DNA of 64,000 nt from Lichtheimia corymbifera B2541 (Eukaryota > Mucoromycota > Mucoromycetes > Mucorales > Lichtheimiaceae), in NCBI GenBank assembly GCA_000697475.1, contig JNEU01000518.1:1-64000 (forward strand). The letters run 5' to 3'. Shown one piece after another: positions 23,279 to 35,000 of this stretch (position 1 is its first letter; every line of letters begins with the position of its first letter). A program made the position numbers and the translations under genes. Under the pieces are notes generated by a model. That model did no database searches. It was given only the letters and a program-made list of their open reading frames with translations, and was not told where the DNA came from.

Positions 23279-24797
23279 ATGACTCCCGATCAAGAGATTA
23301 AGCAGCATAAGCGGAAGAAGGTCTCGCTTGGTAAGTAGTGTAATAGTCAACCAGTTCCAATTGCGACGTGTTTCTTAATGCTCATTTTCTCTTCTCAGCC
23401 TGCGTCTTTTGTCGACGATCCCACATGACGTGCGATGAAGGTATGGTAGAAGGGGGCCGGAAAAGGGTAATAGACTTTTGTTTATTGATGGTTGCTATGG
23501 CTAGGTCGACCATGTCAGCGGTGCATAAAGCGAAGTATTGGGCACATGTGTCACGATGAACCTCGATCAAGCACATCCAAGAAAAACAATGGTAACCAAG
23601 GGCAACTGGATATTATTATTGAGTATCACTCATTGCTTCTTTGGTAGACATATCCTCATTACCCATGAGCAAAAAGTGTGTGTATACCAAAAATATCCTC
23701 GAGTGATGAATCAATGGGATTAACATGCTTCCAAAATACATGCAGTGAAGGTGACAAGGCGACACAAGATCAGTTTTATCTTATTGCTGCTGATCCACAT
23801 GATGGCAAGGTTGAAGACAAGCTCAACGAAGTAATCAATGCCAAATACGAAGCAGGGATCCTCAAGCCTTACAATTATGTCAACGGATATGCTCGGTTAC
23901 AGCGATACATGGATCAACAGTATGTAACACCACTATTCTCCCAGCAAGTTCTCTACTCCCTCATTGATGTATCCTTGCTTTTTTAGCATGACACCGAGCA
24001 GTCGACAACGTATCCTTAATGTCATGGGTGCTTTCCGACCAGCATTTCGCGACGTGGCTCAAGCATTAACCGACGTGGATTTGATTCTGGTTGAAGAGGC
24101 ATTTGAACGACTCTTGTTGGTATGAGTAAGGAGGCATTAGTAGCATGGGAAGGGCGGAAGAGAATATTCATTGAGATTTCCTTTAGGATTATGATCGTGT
24201 TTTTACTGCTATGGCTGTACCAGCTTGTTTATGGCGGAGGACAGGCGAGATATATAAAGGAAACAAGGAGTTTGCTGATTTGATCAATGTTCCTGTCGAG
24301 CAGTTGCGTGATGTAAGTGTTTTTTATATATATATGACAGATCCCTTCATCGTACATTAACAAACTCCAAAAAAATTAGGGACGACTTTGCATCTACGAA
24401 TTGATGGTAGAGGATTCGACGGTGAATTACTGGGAGGTAAAAGAGCATTGGCTTTGTGGTTACAACGTTAGGTTTACCATCCTTTCCTTATAGAAATACA
24501 GCAACGTCGCATTTGATCCGTGCCAGAAAGCCGTCCTCACATCGTGTTTAATCCAGCCTCGGTCAAGCAAAGGAGCACCACTTATATCATGTTGTTTCTC
24601 TTTTACAATCCGGCGTGATAAATTCAACATGTAAGTGATTTCCTTGTATCAGCGAAGGAACCCTGTACTTAATAATACCATGTAGCCCGGTATGATTGGA
24701 TATAATGATTCACATCAAAGGAGGACCAGGATATACTAATGCTACCTTGTAGACTCTCATTGTTGGAAACTTTATGCCAGTGGATACCCAGCCTTGA
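23279..24797 (+). CDS. ERT1: Zn(2)-Cys(6) transcription factor, ERT1/AcuK type
   Basis: Exons 23279..23330, 23399..23440, 23505..23591, 23648..23675, 23746..23919, 23987..24119, 24187..24312, 24380..24436, 24494..24630, 24686..24689, 24753..24797 give 294 aa. This family switches on gluconeogenesis genes (such as PEP carboxykinase) when cells use non-fermentable carbon. The zinc cluster is CX2C-X6-C-X5-C-X2-C-X8-C near the N-terminus, preceded by KRKKVSLAC. Then come FYLIAADPHDGKVE, YEAGILKPYNYVNGYARLQ, SRQRILNVMGAFRPAF and a PAS-like domain with FERLLLDYDRVFTAM, ACLWRRTGEIYKGNKEF and a final IVGNFMP. It is shorter than ascomycete members, mainly for lack of linker sequence. Exon 10 is only 4 nt (CCCG); without it the frame cannot reach the conserved end. 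The gene begins about 217 bases after the helicase stop. Confidence 0.9.
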
Positions 24798-24965
24798 AGC
24801 TACTCACTTTACCAGCAATTGATATCAATATTTCAACTTCCCTTATTCTACATTGTTGATGTCTGACACGCAAATAAACATGTTTGTGAATCTCTGCCGT
24901 CAAGACATACTTTATTAAATGTACTTTGAAAGCTGTGGCTTGTTGATAATTTCTCGTCGCTTACA

Positions 24966-26463
24966 TTAAGCAGTCTGCAGAGCCGACTTGCTATTTTCGA
25001 AAGAACGATCAGTATCCAGCGCTATGATCAAGCGGCCATTAATAGTAATATCTGAACCAGATCGTCTCCAATCTTCTTGATCGTCGTCACAAAGTGTCGC
25101 AGAGGCAATCATATACTTGATGGAACGATTATTCACCGAGAGGCAGTTTATATTCTTCAAAGCGATGAAAGACACCAGAGACATGGCGGCGATAATAGAC
25201 GCGAAGATGATCAAACCGGTGGTGTCATAGCCATCCTGAGTACGTTTATAGCGTAGCCTTAACGACGAGCCGGATGGGGCTGCTAGGTACATGGCTAGTT
25301 GACTTAGGCGAAGATCGGAAAAGGTACGATTAAACTGGTGTATCCGGCCTTCTATCCGAGGATCATCGAAGAAGCGGGAGAATGACCGTGTCGCAAATTT
25401 AGTTAACATTCTTTTGTAATGAACATCTGATGGTCTCACAGCAGGAAAGGTTGTGCCCAAATCGTACACTTGAGTCGACAGGCCAATGCTGTCCTTTGGA
25501 ATGGAAACACTGTTATCCCCAAGGCTGTAGGTTGCATATGATATGCCGATACGATAGTTGATCAACATTGGTCCATATTCTTCAGATGCCATGGAAGCGT
25601 AAATCCACATTGTATGATCAGTAATATTAATTGTCAAATTCGACGATAATAGAGGTCATGTTCCTTGATAGGGTCAAATCATGCGACGACAATTGACAGT
25701 CGTAATAGTCGCGGTCGTAGGTGAGAGAGCACAAAGCGAATACTGACACAAGCGATATATACACAGCGCTGCTGTTGTAAGTATACAGATAGGTAGTGTT
25801 TACCTCTAGATAAGGTGGCGTAGAGTTGTATTGGTTAATAAGCGGTTTATCATACAATGACAAAAAGTAATCAATTTGTATGTCTGCATCGATATACGCT
25901 TGTAATGAGCTGCCAAAAAAATTGAGATCAAGTGGTGTTGTTGTGTTGAAAACGAATCGTGAACCGTCGTGGTATGTCAATGATACATCTTTTGCCATAT
26001 CCTCGCTTATTGTCACCACCGAAGTTGATGCTGATTGTTTCGATATAGGTTCAAGAATGTAATCGTGAAGATCACAGCGTTCGTCGAAATATCCACTCAA
26101 TGAGGACATAACGTTAGTGAATAACACAGTGGGAAGTTCTCGAACGAGGCACGATGTATCAACATCGTAAGTTTTGTCGTATATCGATTCTTGCGTTATA
26201 GGAGTCAATAAAGATAATCCTATAGTCGGCATATACCCAATGACGAGACATATCAAAAGGTACAAGATCAACACCAATCCTCGTACTGATATCCAGGAAT
26301 TGCGGTATTCCGATACACACTGAAGCATCGTTTTGGATGTCGTGACAAGCCAGTCAAGATCTCCATGAAGGGTTGTAGAAAGCACGAGTACATACAGCAA
26401 GTATGTAGCAAAACAGCGAGCAAGATCCAAAATAAGAGTGGTCAAAACGGTCGATGTGAACAT
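24966..26463 (-). pseudogene. Membrane protein gene with a frameshift (or unresolved junction)
   Basis: Two minus-strand frames, 25627-26463 and 24966-25637, overlap by 11 bases and are one base out of phase. I find no GT-AG pair that would join them. The first encodes two hydrophobic segments near the N-terminus, then a hydrophilic part with several N-glycosylation sequons. The second continues with more sequons and soluble-looking sequence, then a membrane segment (TTGLIIFASIIAAMSLV) and a short acidic cytosolic tail. Together they resemble one glycoprotein of about 500 aa with three membrane spans and a large luminal or extracellular part. I do not recognise the family. A one-base indel (mutation or assembly error) is the simplest reading; two separate genes are unlikely because the second has no ATG before it. 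Confidence 0.6.
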
Positions 26464-26589
26464 TCTAGTGAATGGTATGTGCGTAAATGTTAATCGAGAG
26501 ACAGAAAGAGAACAAGAAGCTATAATCGCAGATCCTTATAGACATCATAAGCTGAGCATGGGTGATGGTTACAGCTGGGTACGACGAAA

Positions 26590-27175
26590 AATGCTGCCAT
26601 CTGGGTCAGGGCCATCGACGCCCTCCCCCAAATTCAAAAATCCTGCGTACCCTGAAACCACAACTCCTGCAATCACCTTTACGTTAGCAAAAGTTCATGT
26701 ATCGCGTATTAAGATCAGCTATTCGTTCATTCTTTCCATACACATAGCGTAAAAGAATTTGATTACAAAACAATGGCGACAATGCTTAGTGCACAGGGTT
26801 CTTTGTGGCAGAAATTGACGCTATAAAACCAAGGATGCGAGTTTTGTTGGATGGCAATGGATTCATTGTTGACTTTTTACATCAGATGCGATGATTGCTA
26901 AGCTGCGTACCAGAATCCTGCTATATGATCCTGCCATTCCTTGCTGCTTTATATCGTCAATTCCTGCCTCAAAAGAATCCTGTGCACTACGAATTATCGC
27001 GCTGCTTTGTAATCAAATCATTCTCTGCGCCCGAGAAGAATGAATGAATAGCTAGTGTTAATACACGACACATGAGCTTTTGCTAACGTGAGGGTGATTG
27101 CAGAAGTTGTGGCGCAGGATTCTTGAATTGGTGTTCAGGTGGCGGGGTTTTCAGTATGACCCGAGCCCTGGGAAA
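26590..27175. repeat. Second inverted repeat, MITE-like
   Basis: The left arm (about 26590-26838) and right arm (about 26934-27175) are diverged reverse complements with a spacer of roughly 95 bases. Shared words include TTTTGCTAACGT, CCTGTGCACTA, TTGTAATCAAAT, GTGATTGCAG and GCAGGATT. Identity is clearly lower than in the giant palindrome and the arms contain indels. No coding sequence is present. It could be an old MITE or foldback element; arm ends are approximate. Confidence 0.7.
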
Positions 27176-27423
27176 CGCAGTGCCCTTGTTGCACAGTATT
27201 TACATGTCATACTGCAAACCGCTCATCCTTTGATGATTTGTGTAGCTTTTAGGTGATATATTCACAATCAGCAGTGGATTGGACATGTCTTCCTATAGTA
27301 GGAGGTAAACAAAGCTATAGAGGGCGGTTTGAGTCGTGCAAAAAAAGTTAAATGAATCTAGTAGAGGGAGAACCAGAGTAGCAGATCATGCGTTTTGAGA
27401 ACAATAGCCTCAAGTATTGAATG

Positions 27424-27616
27424 CTGGCAATTCTCGATCTGTATGAGATGGGCTGTCTTGGGGCCAGCAGTGTGAATGCTAGCTGCGCCTTTGTATCACA
27501 TACCTTTGTAAAGCTGGGGAATATCGAGAATCTGTGATGGCCGCATTTGCTAGGATGTCATTAATAATATTTACTGAAATACAAAAGTAGTTCTCAAGAT
27601 GTAGGGCTGGATTGGC
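27424..27616. repeat. Direct repeat, copy A (left of the ERT1 fragment)
   Basis: It shares with 28001-28265 the words GGCAATTC, TGTATGAGA and TACCTTTGT. It also shares GAATATCGAGAATCTGTGATG (A; one or two changes in B), ATTTACT and CTCAAGATG, in the same order. Copy B is longer by an insertion of about 70 bases in the middle. The ERT1-derived fragment begins right after this copy. Confidence 0.6.
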
Positions 27617-27619
27617 AAA

Positions 27620-27939
27620 CATGTCAGTGCTGCACAAGGCGAAGTATTGAGCACATGTGTCACGATGAACCTCGATCAAGCACATCCAAGAAAAACAATG
27701 GTAACCAAGGGCAACTGGATATTATTATTGAGTATCACTCATTTCTTCTTTGGTAGACATATCCTCATTACCCATGAACAAAAAGTGTGTGTATACCAAA
27801 AATATCCTCGAGTGATGAATCAATGGGATTAACATGCTTCCAAAATACATGCAGTGACGGTGACAAGGCGACAAAAGATCAGTTTTATCTTATTGCTGCT
27901 GATCCACACGATGGCGAGGTTGAAGACAAGCTCAATGAA
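27620..27939 (+). pseudogene. Duplicated fragment of the ERT1 gene, including introns
   Basis: This 320-bp stretch aligns without any gap to 23511-23830 of the ERT1 gene and I count 12 differences (about 96% identity). It covers the second half of the zinc cluster, the following two introns with their splice sites, and part of the next exon. Because introns are retained it came from DNA, not from a reverse-transcribed mRNA. It has no start, and just after the homology ends the frame meets TAG, so it cannot make a functional factor. Confidence 0.88.
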
Positions 27940-28000
27940 TAGATGTAGTCTCGTGGGGGATCTGCCCTTTTGTGAGCAATGATCTCTGGTATTGACAGCA

Positions 28001-28265
28001 GGCAATTCCCGGTTTGTATGAGAATCAATGGTGGTTCAAAGATAAGGCTTTTATTTACATGTCGCTAAACAAGCATGCTGGCTAAACCTTGGATCAGCAA
28101 CGTGAACGCGGATGGTTGCCTTGGCAACACCTACCTTTGTGCATCTGCAGAATATCGAAAATCTACGATGATTGCATTTGTTAAAATATCATTGATAGCA
28201 TTTACTAGTTTTATTCATGACCAAATATAAAGCAGCTCTCAAGATGAGAAAGTGGTTGGGTTGGG
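28001..28265. repeat. Direct repeat, copy B (right of the ERT1 fragment)
   Basis: Partner of copy A at 27424-27616 in the same orientation. The last part, from GAATATCGAAAATC to CTCAAGATGAG, matches best. It ends about 90 bases before the FIG4 start codon and may therefore lie in its promoter. Confidence 0.55.
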
Positions 28266-28351
28266 AGATTGATTTTGTCTGACAGGTAGTATTTGAAGTG
28301 CAAACGGAGACTCAATATGCATAACTGAACTTCTTTTCCCTTTCTTTTGCC

Positions 28352-31300
28352 ATGAACCACGATGCCGAGTTTTTCAACGAGAGCCAGCAGGCCATGAAGG
28401 ACCAATATTCAGCATCAGCTATTCCAGAAGAACCGAAAAGAAAAGCAACACCCAGCTGTTCGACATCAACACAGCAGAACAATGACCGCAATGCTTCTCC
28501 TGACAAGAATGAGCACTCTTCGTTTTCCAATGGTCGTTTTGTCATGAGCAGTTTCCAGCTTTACGAGACCAAGACTGTAAGCGAAGGCTTGGGGGAGGGG
28601 ATATGTGCATGAATATGTAGGAGACTAAAGGATGGCAAAAAAAGCGATATTATCTGGTTGGCACTAACCAGTCTAGGCAACGTTATCGAGTACTTCAGAT
28701 CCATCGAACGAATCCCAAAGAGCTGACGGTGATTGAAGATGAAGCTGTCTACACCGAGAATGAAAAGACGTGGCTATTGAAAATGATCGAGGATGGCAAC
28801 TTGGCTGTGGGTGGATTGCAACCTGTGCCTATGCGCATTTACGGCATCGTTGGGTTTATCCGGTTCACTGAAGGATGGTACATGATTTTCATCACCAAGC
28901 GGAAGCAAGTAGCGTTACTGGGAGGACATTATGTGTATCACATTGATGAAACACGTCTTGTCCCTGTGGGTCATCAGGTCAAGGTCGACAAAAACTCGGA
29001 TGAAGCAAGGTAATATTTCTCGAGCCCCATGATGATGGAAGAGAGCCTTACACTCAAAGTAGATACATTGCAACCTTCCAGAATGTCGACATGACAAAGA
29101 ACTTTTATTTTTCATACATATACGACCTCACCAACAGTCTCCAAGTCAACATGACAGCACCTGGCAACAATAATGGTGGGCAGAGCAACAACAACAACAA
29201 GACACCTTTCCGATACAATGACATGTTTGTTTGGAATCAATACTTACTCAAGTCTGGATTCAAGGATATCAACAGTCAATCAGGATGGATTCTTCCACTT
29301 ATTTATGGCTTTGTGGATCAAGCAAGTAAGTCAACATCAATTACCCAATGTATTGATCCATTCTTTTACTGACTTTGGAAAAACCAAGAAATATCGGTGT
29401 TTGGTAGAAATGTTGTCATTACGCTGATTGCAAGACGCTCACGACATTTTGCTGGTGCACGATTTTTGAAGCGTGGTGTCAATGATATGGTAATGTTAAT
29501 GGGCTCATGTTGCTACTGCTTGACTAACAAAGAATATCAAAGGGATACGTTGCGAATGACGTCGAGACTGAGCAGATTGTTGCTGAGATGACTACAACCT
29601 CCTTTCACTCTACCGACAAGCTCTTTGGCAATCCAAAATACACCGCCTATGTTCAACATCGTGGCTCTATTCCGCTTATTTGGACACAAGACCCAACGAA
29701 TATGTCTCCAAAACCACCGATTGAACGTAAGTGCTCAGGATTGGAAGCTGAACACGGATGAGCTTATGGGTTTTTATATGGCAGTCAACGTGGTGGATCC
29801 CTTTTACACTGCAGCAGCATTGCATTTCGAGAACCTTTTCCATCGATATGGAACGCCATGCATCGTCCTTAATTTGATCAAGGTATACTATACTTGAGTG
29901 GTCACCACGCTTAAAGATGAGGAGCTAAATCCCCACACCTTTTCTAGCAAAAAGAGTCCCACAAACGAGAATCAATCCTAGGACACGAATTTGAACAAGC
30001 CATTTCTTACCTCAACCAATTTTTGCCCAAGGACAAGCAGATAAAGTACATTGCATGGGACATGTCAAGAGCATCCAAAAGGTAAGCATGAATACGAGCA
30101 TGGAAATGCCATTGAAGTGATACATATTGGTAGCAAAAGTCCGGATCAAGATGTCATTGCCACTTTGGAGACCATTGCCCAAGAGACCATTGAGACCACA
30201 GGATTTTTCCACAGTGGCCCTGAGCCGTATGTCAACGTTATGCGAGGCGACAACAGTAACCGGTAATATCATTTTTGTCTTTTGATGGTGCCAAACATGC
30301 TAATGCTTCATTCATCTGTTAGTAAAGCAAGGCGTCCAAACAAGGATGGTTCTTCCCGGCAATATGGTGTGCTAAGAACCAATTGTATCGATTGTCTCGA
30401 TCGTACCAATGCAGCCCAGTTCCTTATGGGGAAATGCGCCTTGGGACATCAACTATACGCTTTGGGAGTCATTGCATCACCCAAGATCGACTTTGATTCG
30501 GACGTAGTCAATATCTTCACTGAAATGTACCACGACCACGGTGACACCATTGCCTTACAATATGGCGGATCACATCTCGTCAATACCATGGAGACATACC
30601 GCAAGATAAATCAGTGGACGAGTCATCCCCGTGATATGATTGAAACTATACGACGATTTTATGCCAATGCATTCTCAGGTAAATTTGGGTTCGAAGATGC
30701 ATAAAATGGGATATTGATCATGATGGTTCTTTGTAGATGCGGATAAACAGGATGCTATCAATCTCTTTCTTGGCAACTTTGTTTCAGAGGATGGACAACC
30801 TATGCTATGGGAACTCAATTCGGATTACCACCTTCATAACCAGGATCCAAGGATTCAACCCCCTCGAAAGGAGTAAGTTGGTCCATTCTACGTTATAAAG
30901 GCTATAGACTTATAGATAACAATAGCTACCGTAAATGGTGTTCAACCGATGTATTGGTGGAGAATGTGCAAGATGCCAACCGCCCTTTGACTGAGATCCC
31001 ACCCGAGTTACGCCAAAATGATACCCTCCAGCCTGATGAAAGTGATCCATATCGTGGCTACTGGGTGGAGTACTATGATCCTACCAAGCTGACTACGCTC
31101 GACACATTATTTGCATACAACATGAATGGCACGTTAAAGTATCGGCCCCCTAGTCTCGCAGTGGCTACAGGAAAATGCGATAAACAGTAAGAGTCCTTGT
31201 AATCATTTACGACGTGGTTACTGATGAATGAATGGATGTAGACTTTCCAAGCAATTGGCACACAGTATCAGCCCATTCACTGTGCGAGTGATTGCACCGA

Positions 31301-31988
31301 CTCGAGCAGCCACCTTGACAGATGCAACCGTGGTTGAAAAAGAAAGCAAACAAGAATCCTCCGTATATCGAGAAAAAGAAGGATGGATGGTGGAAAAAAT
31401 GGTCCGTAGGACACTCGAGCCAAGTGTACCAGAAGCAGAGGAAAATGAATACAAAAGGTAAACTTCAATAGACCCCGTTTCCCATTGTTTACTGACAACT
31501 TTTTTTAAAGATATACCCAGCAATTCGGATCCATAGACAAACTTGTGGCTGTCTCGAATGCTACCGAAGTCCAACAACAAACGTCGTTTCCTGAATACCA
31601 GCAGTATTTTGATTGCACCTCCATGACTGATAGCAACTTACAAACCCAATCCATCGATGAGCAAGTATACAAGACCTATGTGGATATTCCAAGACGAGTG
31701 GCAGCGGTGCAAATGTCTCGAGAATGGAGCGGCAATGCACGACGGCGATACGAGGGTTATGCTTCTTATCTCGAGACAGGACATTATCCACAAGCCAGCA
31801 GTTCTCATCATAATCAGCATCATCATCATCACTCGCATCATCATCATCACCACCACTCGCATCAGCCCCCTCACAATAAACAACAGCGACAACAACGACA
31901 TCAGCAACAACAACAATCCCTACAAAGCAATGTCTTAAATGCTACAACAGCAGCTGCAGCTGCCATGATCGGATTTGCAAGTAGATGA
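28352..31988 (+). CDS. FIG4: Polyphosphoinositide phosphatase (SAC domain), FIG4
   Basis: Exons 28352..28576, 28621..29009, 29063..29325, 29389..29489, 29543..29726, 29785..29882, 29948..30081, 30134..30262, 30323..30678, 30737..30872, 30926..31186, 31242..31457, 31511..31988 give 989 aa. Fig4 removes the 5-phosphate from PI(3,5)P2 on vacuole and endosome membranes and works with Vac14 and Fab1. The catalytic CX5R loop is [12 protein letters not shown] (Cys529, Arg535). Other family signatures are [45 protein letters not shown] and [12 protein letters not shown]. An N-terminal 60-residue Ser/Asn/Lys-rich leader precedes FQLYETK. The C-terminus ends in a His-rich then Gln-rich tail, unusual for the family. 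All 12 introns are GT-AG. Its stop lies only 28 bases from that of the convergent VPS18 gene. Confidence 0.94.
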
Positions 31989-32016
31989 TAAAGTACATAA
32001 AACGTTTTTTTTATTA

Positions 32017-35000
32017 TTAAACGGCCCATGAAGCTACTTCTTCTGTCTCATCATCACCAATAAAAGGTTGATCAATGGATCGAATCATAATATCACCGCA
32101 AAGAGCACATTCACCGGCTACGATTTCATCCAATTCTTCCCTTAGCAATTCGCTTTGTGTCATTGTACTTCTTGGATCGCCGTGAACCTCTGTCATGGAT
32201 GCAGCTGCTTCATGGGCTGAGATGACTTCTCCACGTGCTGTGTTTGATTTTCCCTTTTTGCCACGGCCCAAGTCCTTGGAAAGTTGTTCTCGAATATACC
32301 GTAATCGGCGGATTTGGCGAACGGATAAGAATTGAGAGGTCTACAAGTAAAATAAGTATAAGATTGAAACTTTTTTCCCTTTTATAGGTTACCTGATCCA
32401 TAAGACAATCTGCGTGGAACGCATGCTGACAAGGGAAGATGTAAAATTGCCGTGTCAATAATGGGAAACTGCAAATATAGCATTTTTCTACTGCATTCAC
32501 CAACGCGAATCTATCACACACACATGTTAACAATGTTTTCTTTCTCCCTGTAAATACCATCCTACCTGTTTTTCAATTCGCGGATATCCAGGCGAATACT
32601 CTCTGAGCTTTTGGTTGCTTCATCCATCTCGGCCTTGAGTTCCTCAATATGAATATTGTATTCCTCCAAGGCGTTGCATATCTCCTCCTTGAAATCGTCA
32701 ATGAGTACAAAGTCGGGAAAGAAGGGCAAAATATCCTCAATCTTGAGAAGATCACTCTGCTGCAAAAACTCCATGGCACTAGACAAGGTTTGAATCAGCT
32801 TTTTCCACCCACTGTTTCTTCCTCTTTATCCACTCCTTACGTTTTGATATCATTGTTCTCATGCACCACGTGTTTTGCAATACTGAGCCATAACTTTTTG
32901 CGAAGAGCATCATCATCCTCAGGTTTATCAGCATTGATACGCGCCAATTCGAGATCATGATACTAAATGCATTGTTGGTGATATGTACTCACATGACACC
33001 CATCCCACACTTATACCTTGAGCGCAAGATTCACGGCTTCTTCATAAAGACCCATCTGACTATAAATATGGACGCAGCTTTGTGTTCGGCCATTTTGAGT
33101 ACAGAGTCGAAGCGCATAGTCGAGATTATAGTGCATATCACGACCCTATTTTTGCGATGAGTCGACATGTCAAAAGAGAGAAGATAGCATATCACGTACC
33201 TCATTCTTTAAAAAGGTGAGTAATGCGGTTTCATCCGGTGTTGGTTGGGTGGCATATAGCGTGAGAAGGAGATTGTGGATAGCGGGATCCGTATTGCGAA
33301 GGGTGGTGACGACATGGGAGAGGTATCGTATAGCTTGATTCTAGGTAATAAACAACATGCAATTAAATACCACGTGGATTGAATGGATTGAAGCAATGTA
33401 CGTACCTGGGTAACTTTATCGGATATCCGCTTATGATCGTACCGCAATAAAGATGGGATCAATTGGCGTGGGTTGAGATTGGGTTGTCGCATCCACACAT
33501 TGACAGTCTCATAGGGTGCGTTTTCCATCAATACAGGAGAAAACTTGTAGAAAATGTCAGGATTGGCCTAATACAATAAAAGTGAGTCAATATGCATACA
33601 CCTCGCCTTTTCCCCAATACCATATTACCTGTTTGGCAAGCACCTCGAGTGCCTTTTCCCAATCCTTTTCTACTATCCAGTGACTAATAACACGCTCGTA
33701 GTCCTCGATCAACGCAGCATAATCCAACAACTCGTCGTTTCGACCATGGCTGGAGATGAGCTTGTAAGTAGTCGGCTTGTGGAGGATGTTGCAATACGTT
33801 TTCAAAAACAAATGAAACTCGTCGCGTATTTCTGCTAGTTGTTCCTTGTAGTACATGCTATCATTGTGTTGTACTGCAGTAGCGGCAGTGGTGGTGGTGG
33901 TTCCATTGGCAGTGGTGGCAGTTGTAGTAGTAGTGGCTGCATCTCCATTGGTGGTAGTGGTTGTACAATGAACTGACGACATTAAATCTTCCAACTCATT
34001 CATTTTGGACAAGTATAACTCCACCAGCCATGTTGCCAAAATCGTTTTTTGTGTACGATCCTATATCAGAGGTGAGTGAGTTCATCCCTCCATCCATCAT
34101 GATTCGCATCTCATATTACCTTTTTCCTGAATCGTTCCAACTTGTTATTGAGATACGTCCGCAAAGCATCACGTTCATTCTTTTCCACGAACTTGAGAGC
34201 CACCTCTTCAAAGGGCACTGTGCTTTCTGCAAAGTAACGAGCGCTCATCTGGTACCTCCTCAGGGAGAAATAGTCACGTGCTTGGGCTGTATACACCTTA
34301 TCCTTCTGACCAGGATCTTTGCAATATTGTAATGCCGTATCATATTGACCCTTTTCCAAATAGAGCTTCCATACATCTCTTTCCTCGTTCTCAATGCTGA
34401 GCTCGTATATAGTTTGTGTCGTATAGATCCAAAATGTGCGTTTAATGTCGTCGACTGCCATACCAAGCATGATCTCGCCGTCATTCTACAAGAATCATTT
34501 AGTCATCAGGGGTCTCAGTTTTTGGATTCTCAACTTACAATGGGTATATGTTCTTCGTACACGATTTGGTCATTGAGCTGACATACGGCACGTACTCGAT
34601 CCTTGTATAGAAGGATGAAATGGAATTCGGTCAGGGCGACTGAAATAGGAATCTCCGTCACAAGCTTGCCCGTCTCATCTTCAGAAGGTGTTGCAGGATA
34701 CCTAATTCATAGTGAGTCTACCAAACATGGGCAGATGAGAACCATGGTTACTTACTGAAGCAGTTGGACATTATCAATGACGCTATCCCCAACCCCTTGC
34801 GATCCAAAGACCAAATCACCATGATAGATACCAGGGCCTAGTATATTGGTGTTAATGGAAATAGCCTCACACCCACAATCACTTTTTTACCTGTCAGCCA
34901 TGCAAATGTTTGTGCAACGCCTTGCTGTTGTAACTCGTGAAATCGACTGAAAAAGTGCAATTCGCTGTAGGGCAGTTCTCCTGGTAGTTCCTGAAAGCCT

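Noticed and set aside
24966..25637. Separate gene for the downstream half of the membrane protein
   Set aside because: It has no ATG at its start (the listed start is a TTG) and continues the architecture of the upstream frame; a frame break in one gene is simpler.
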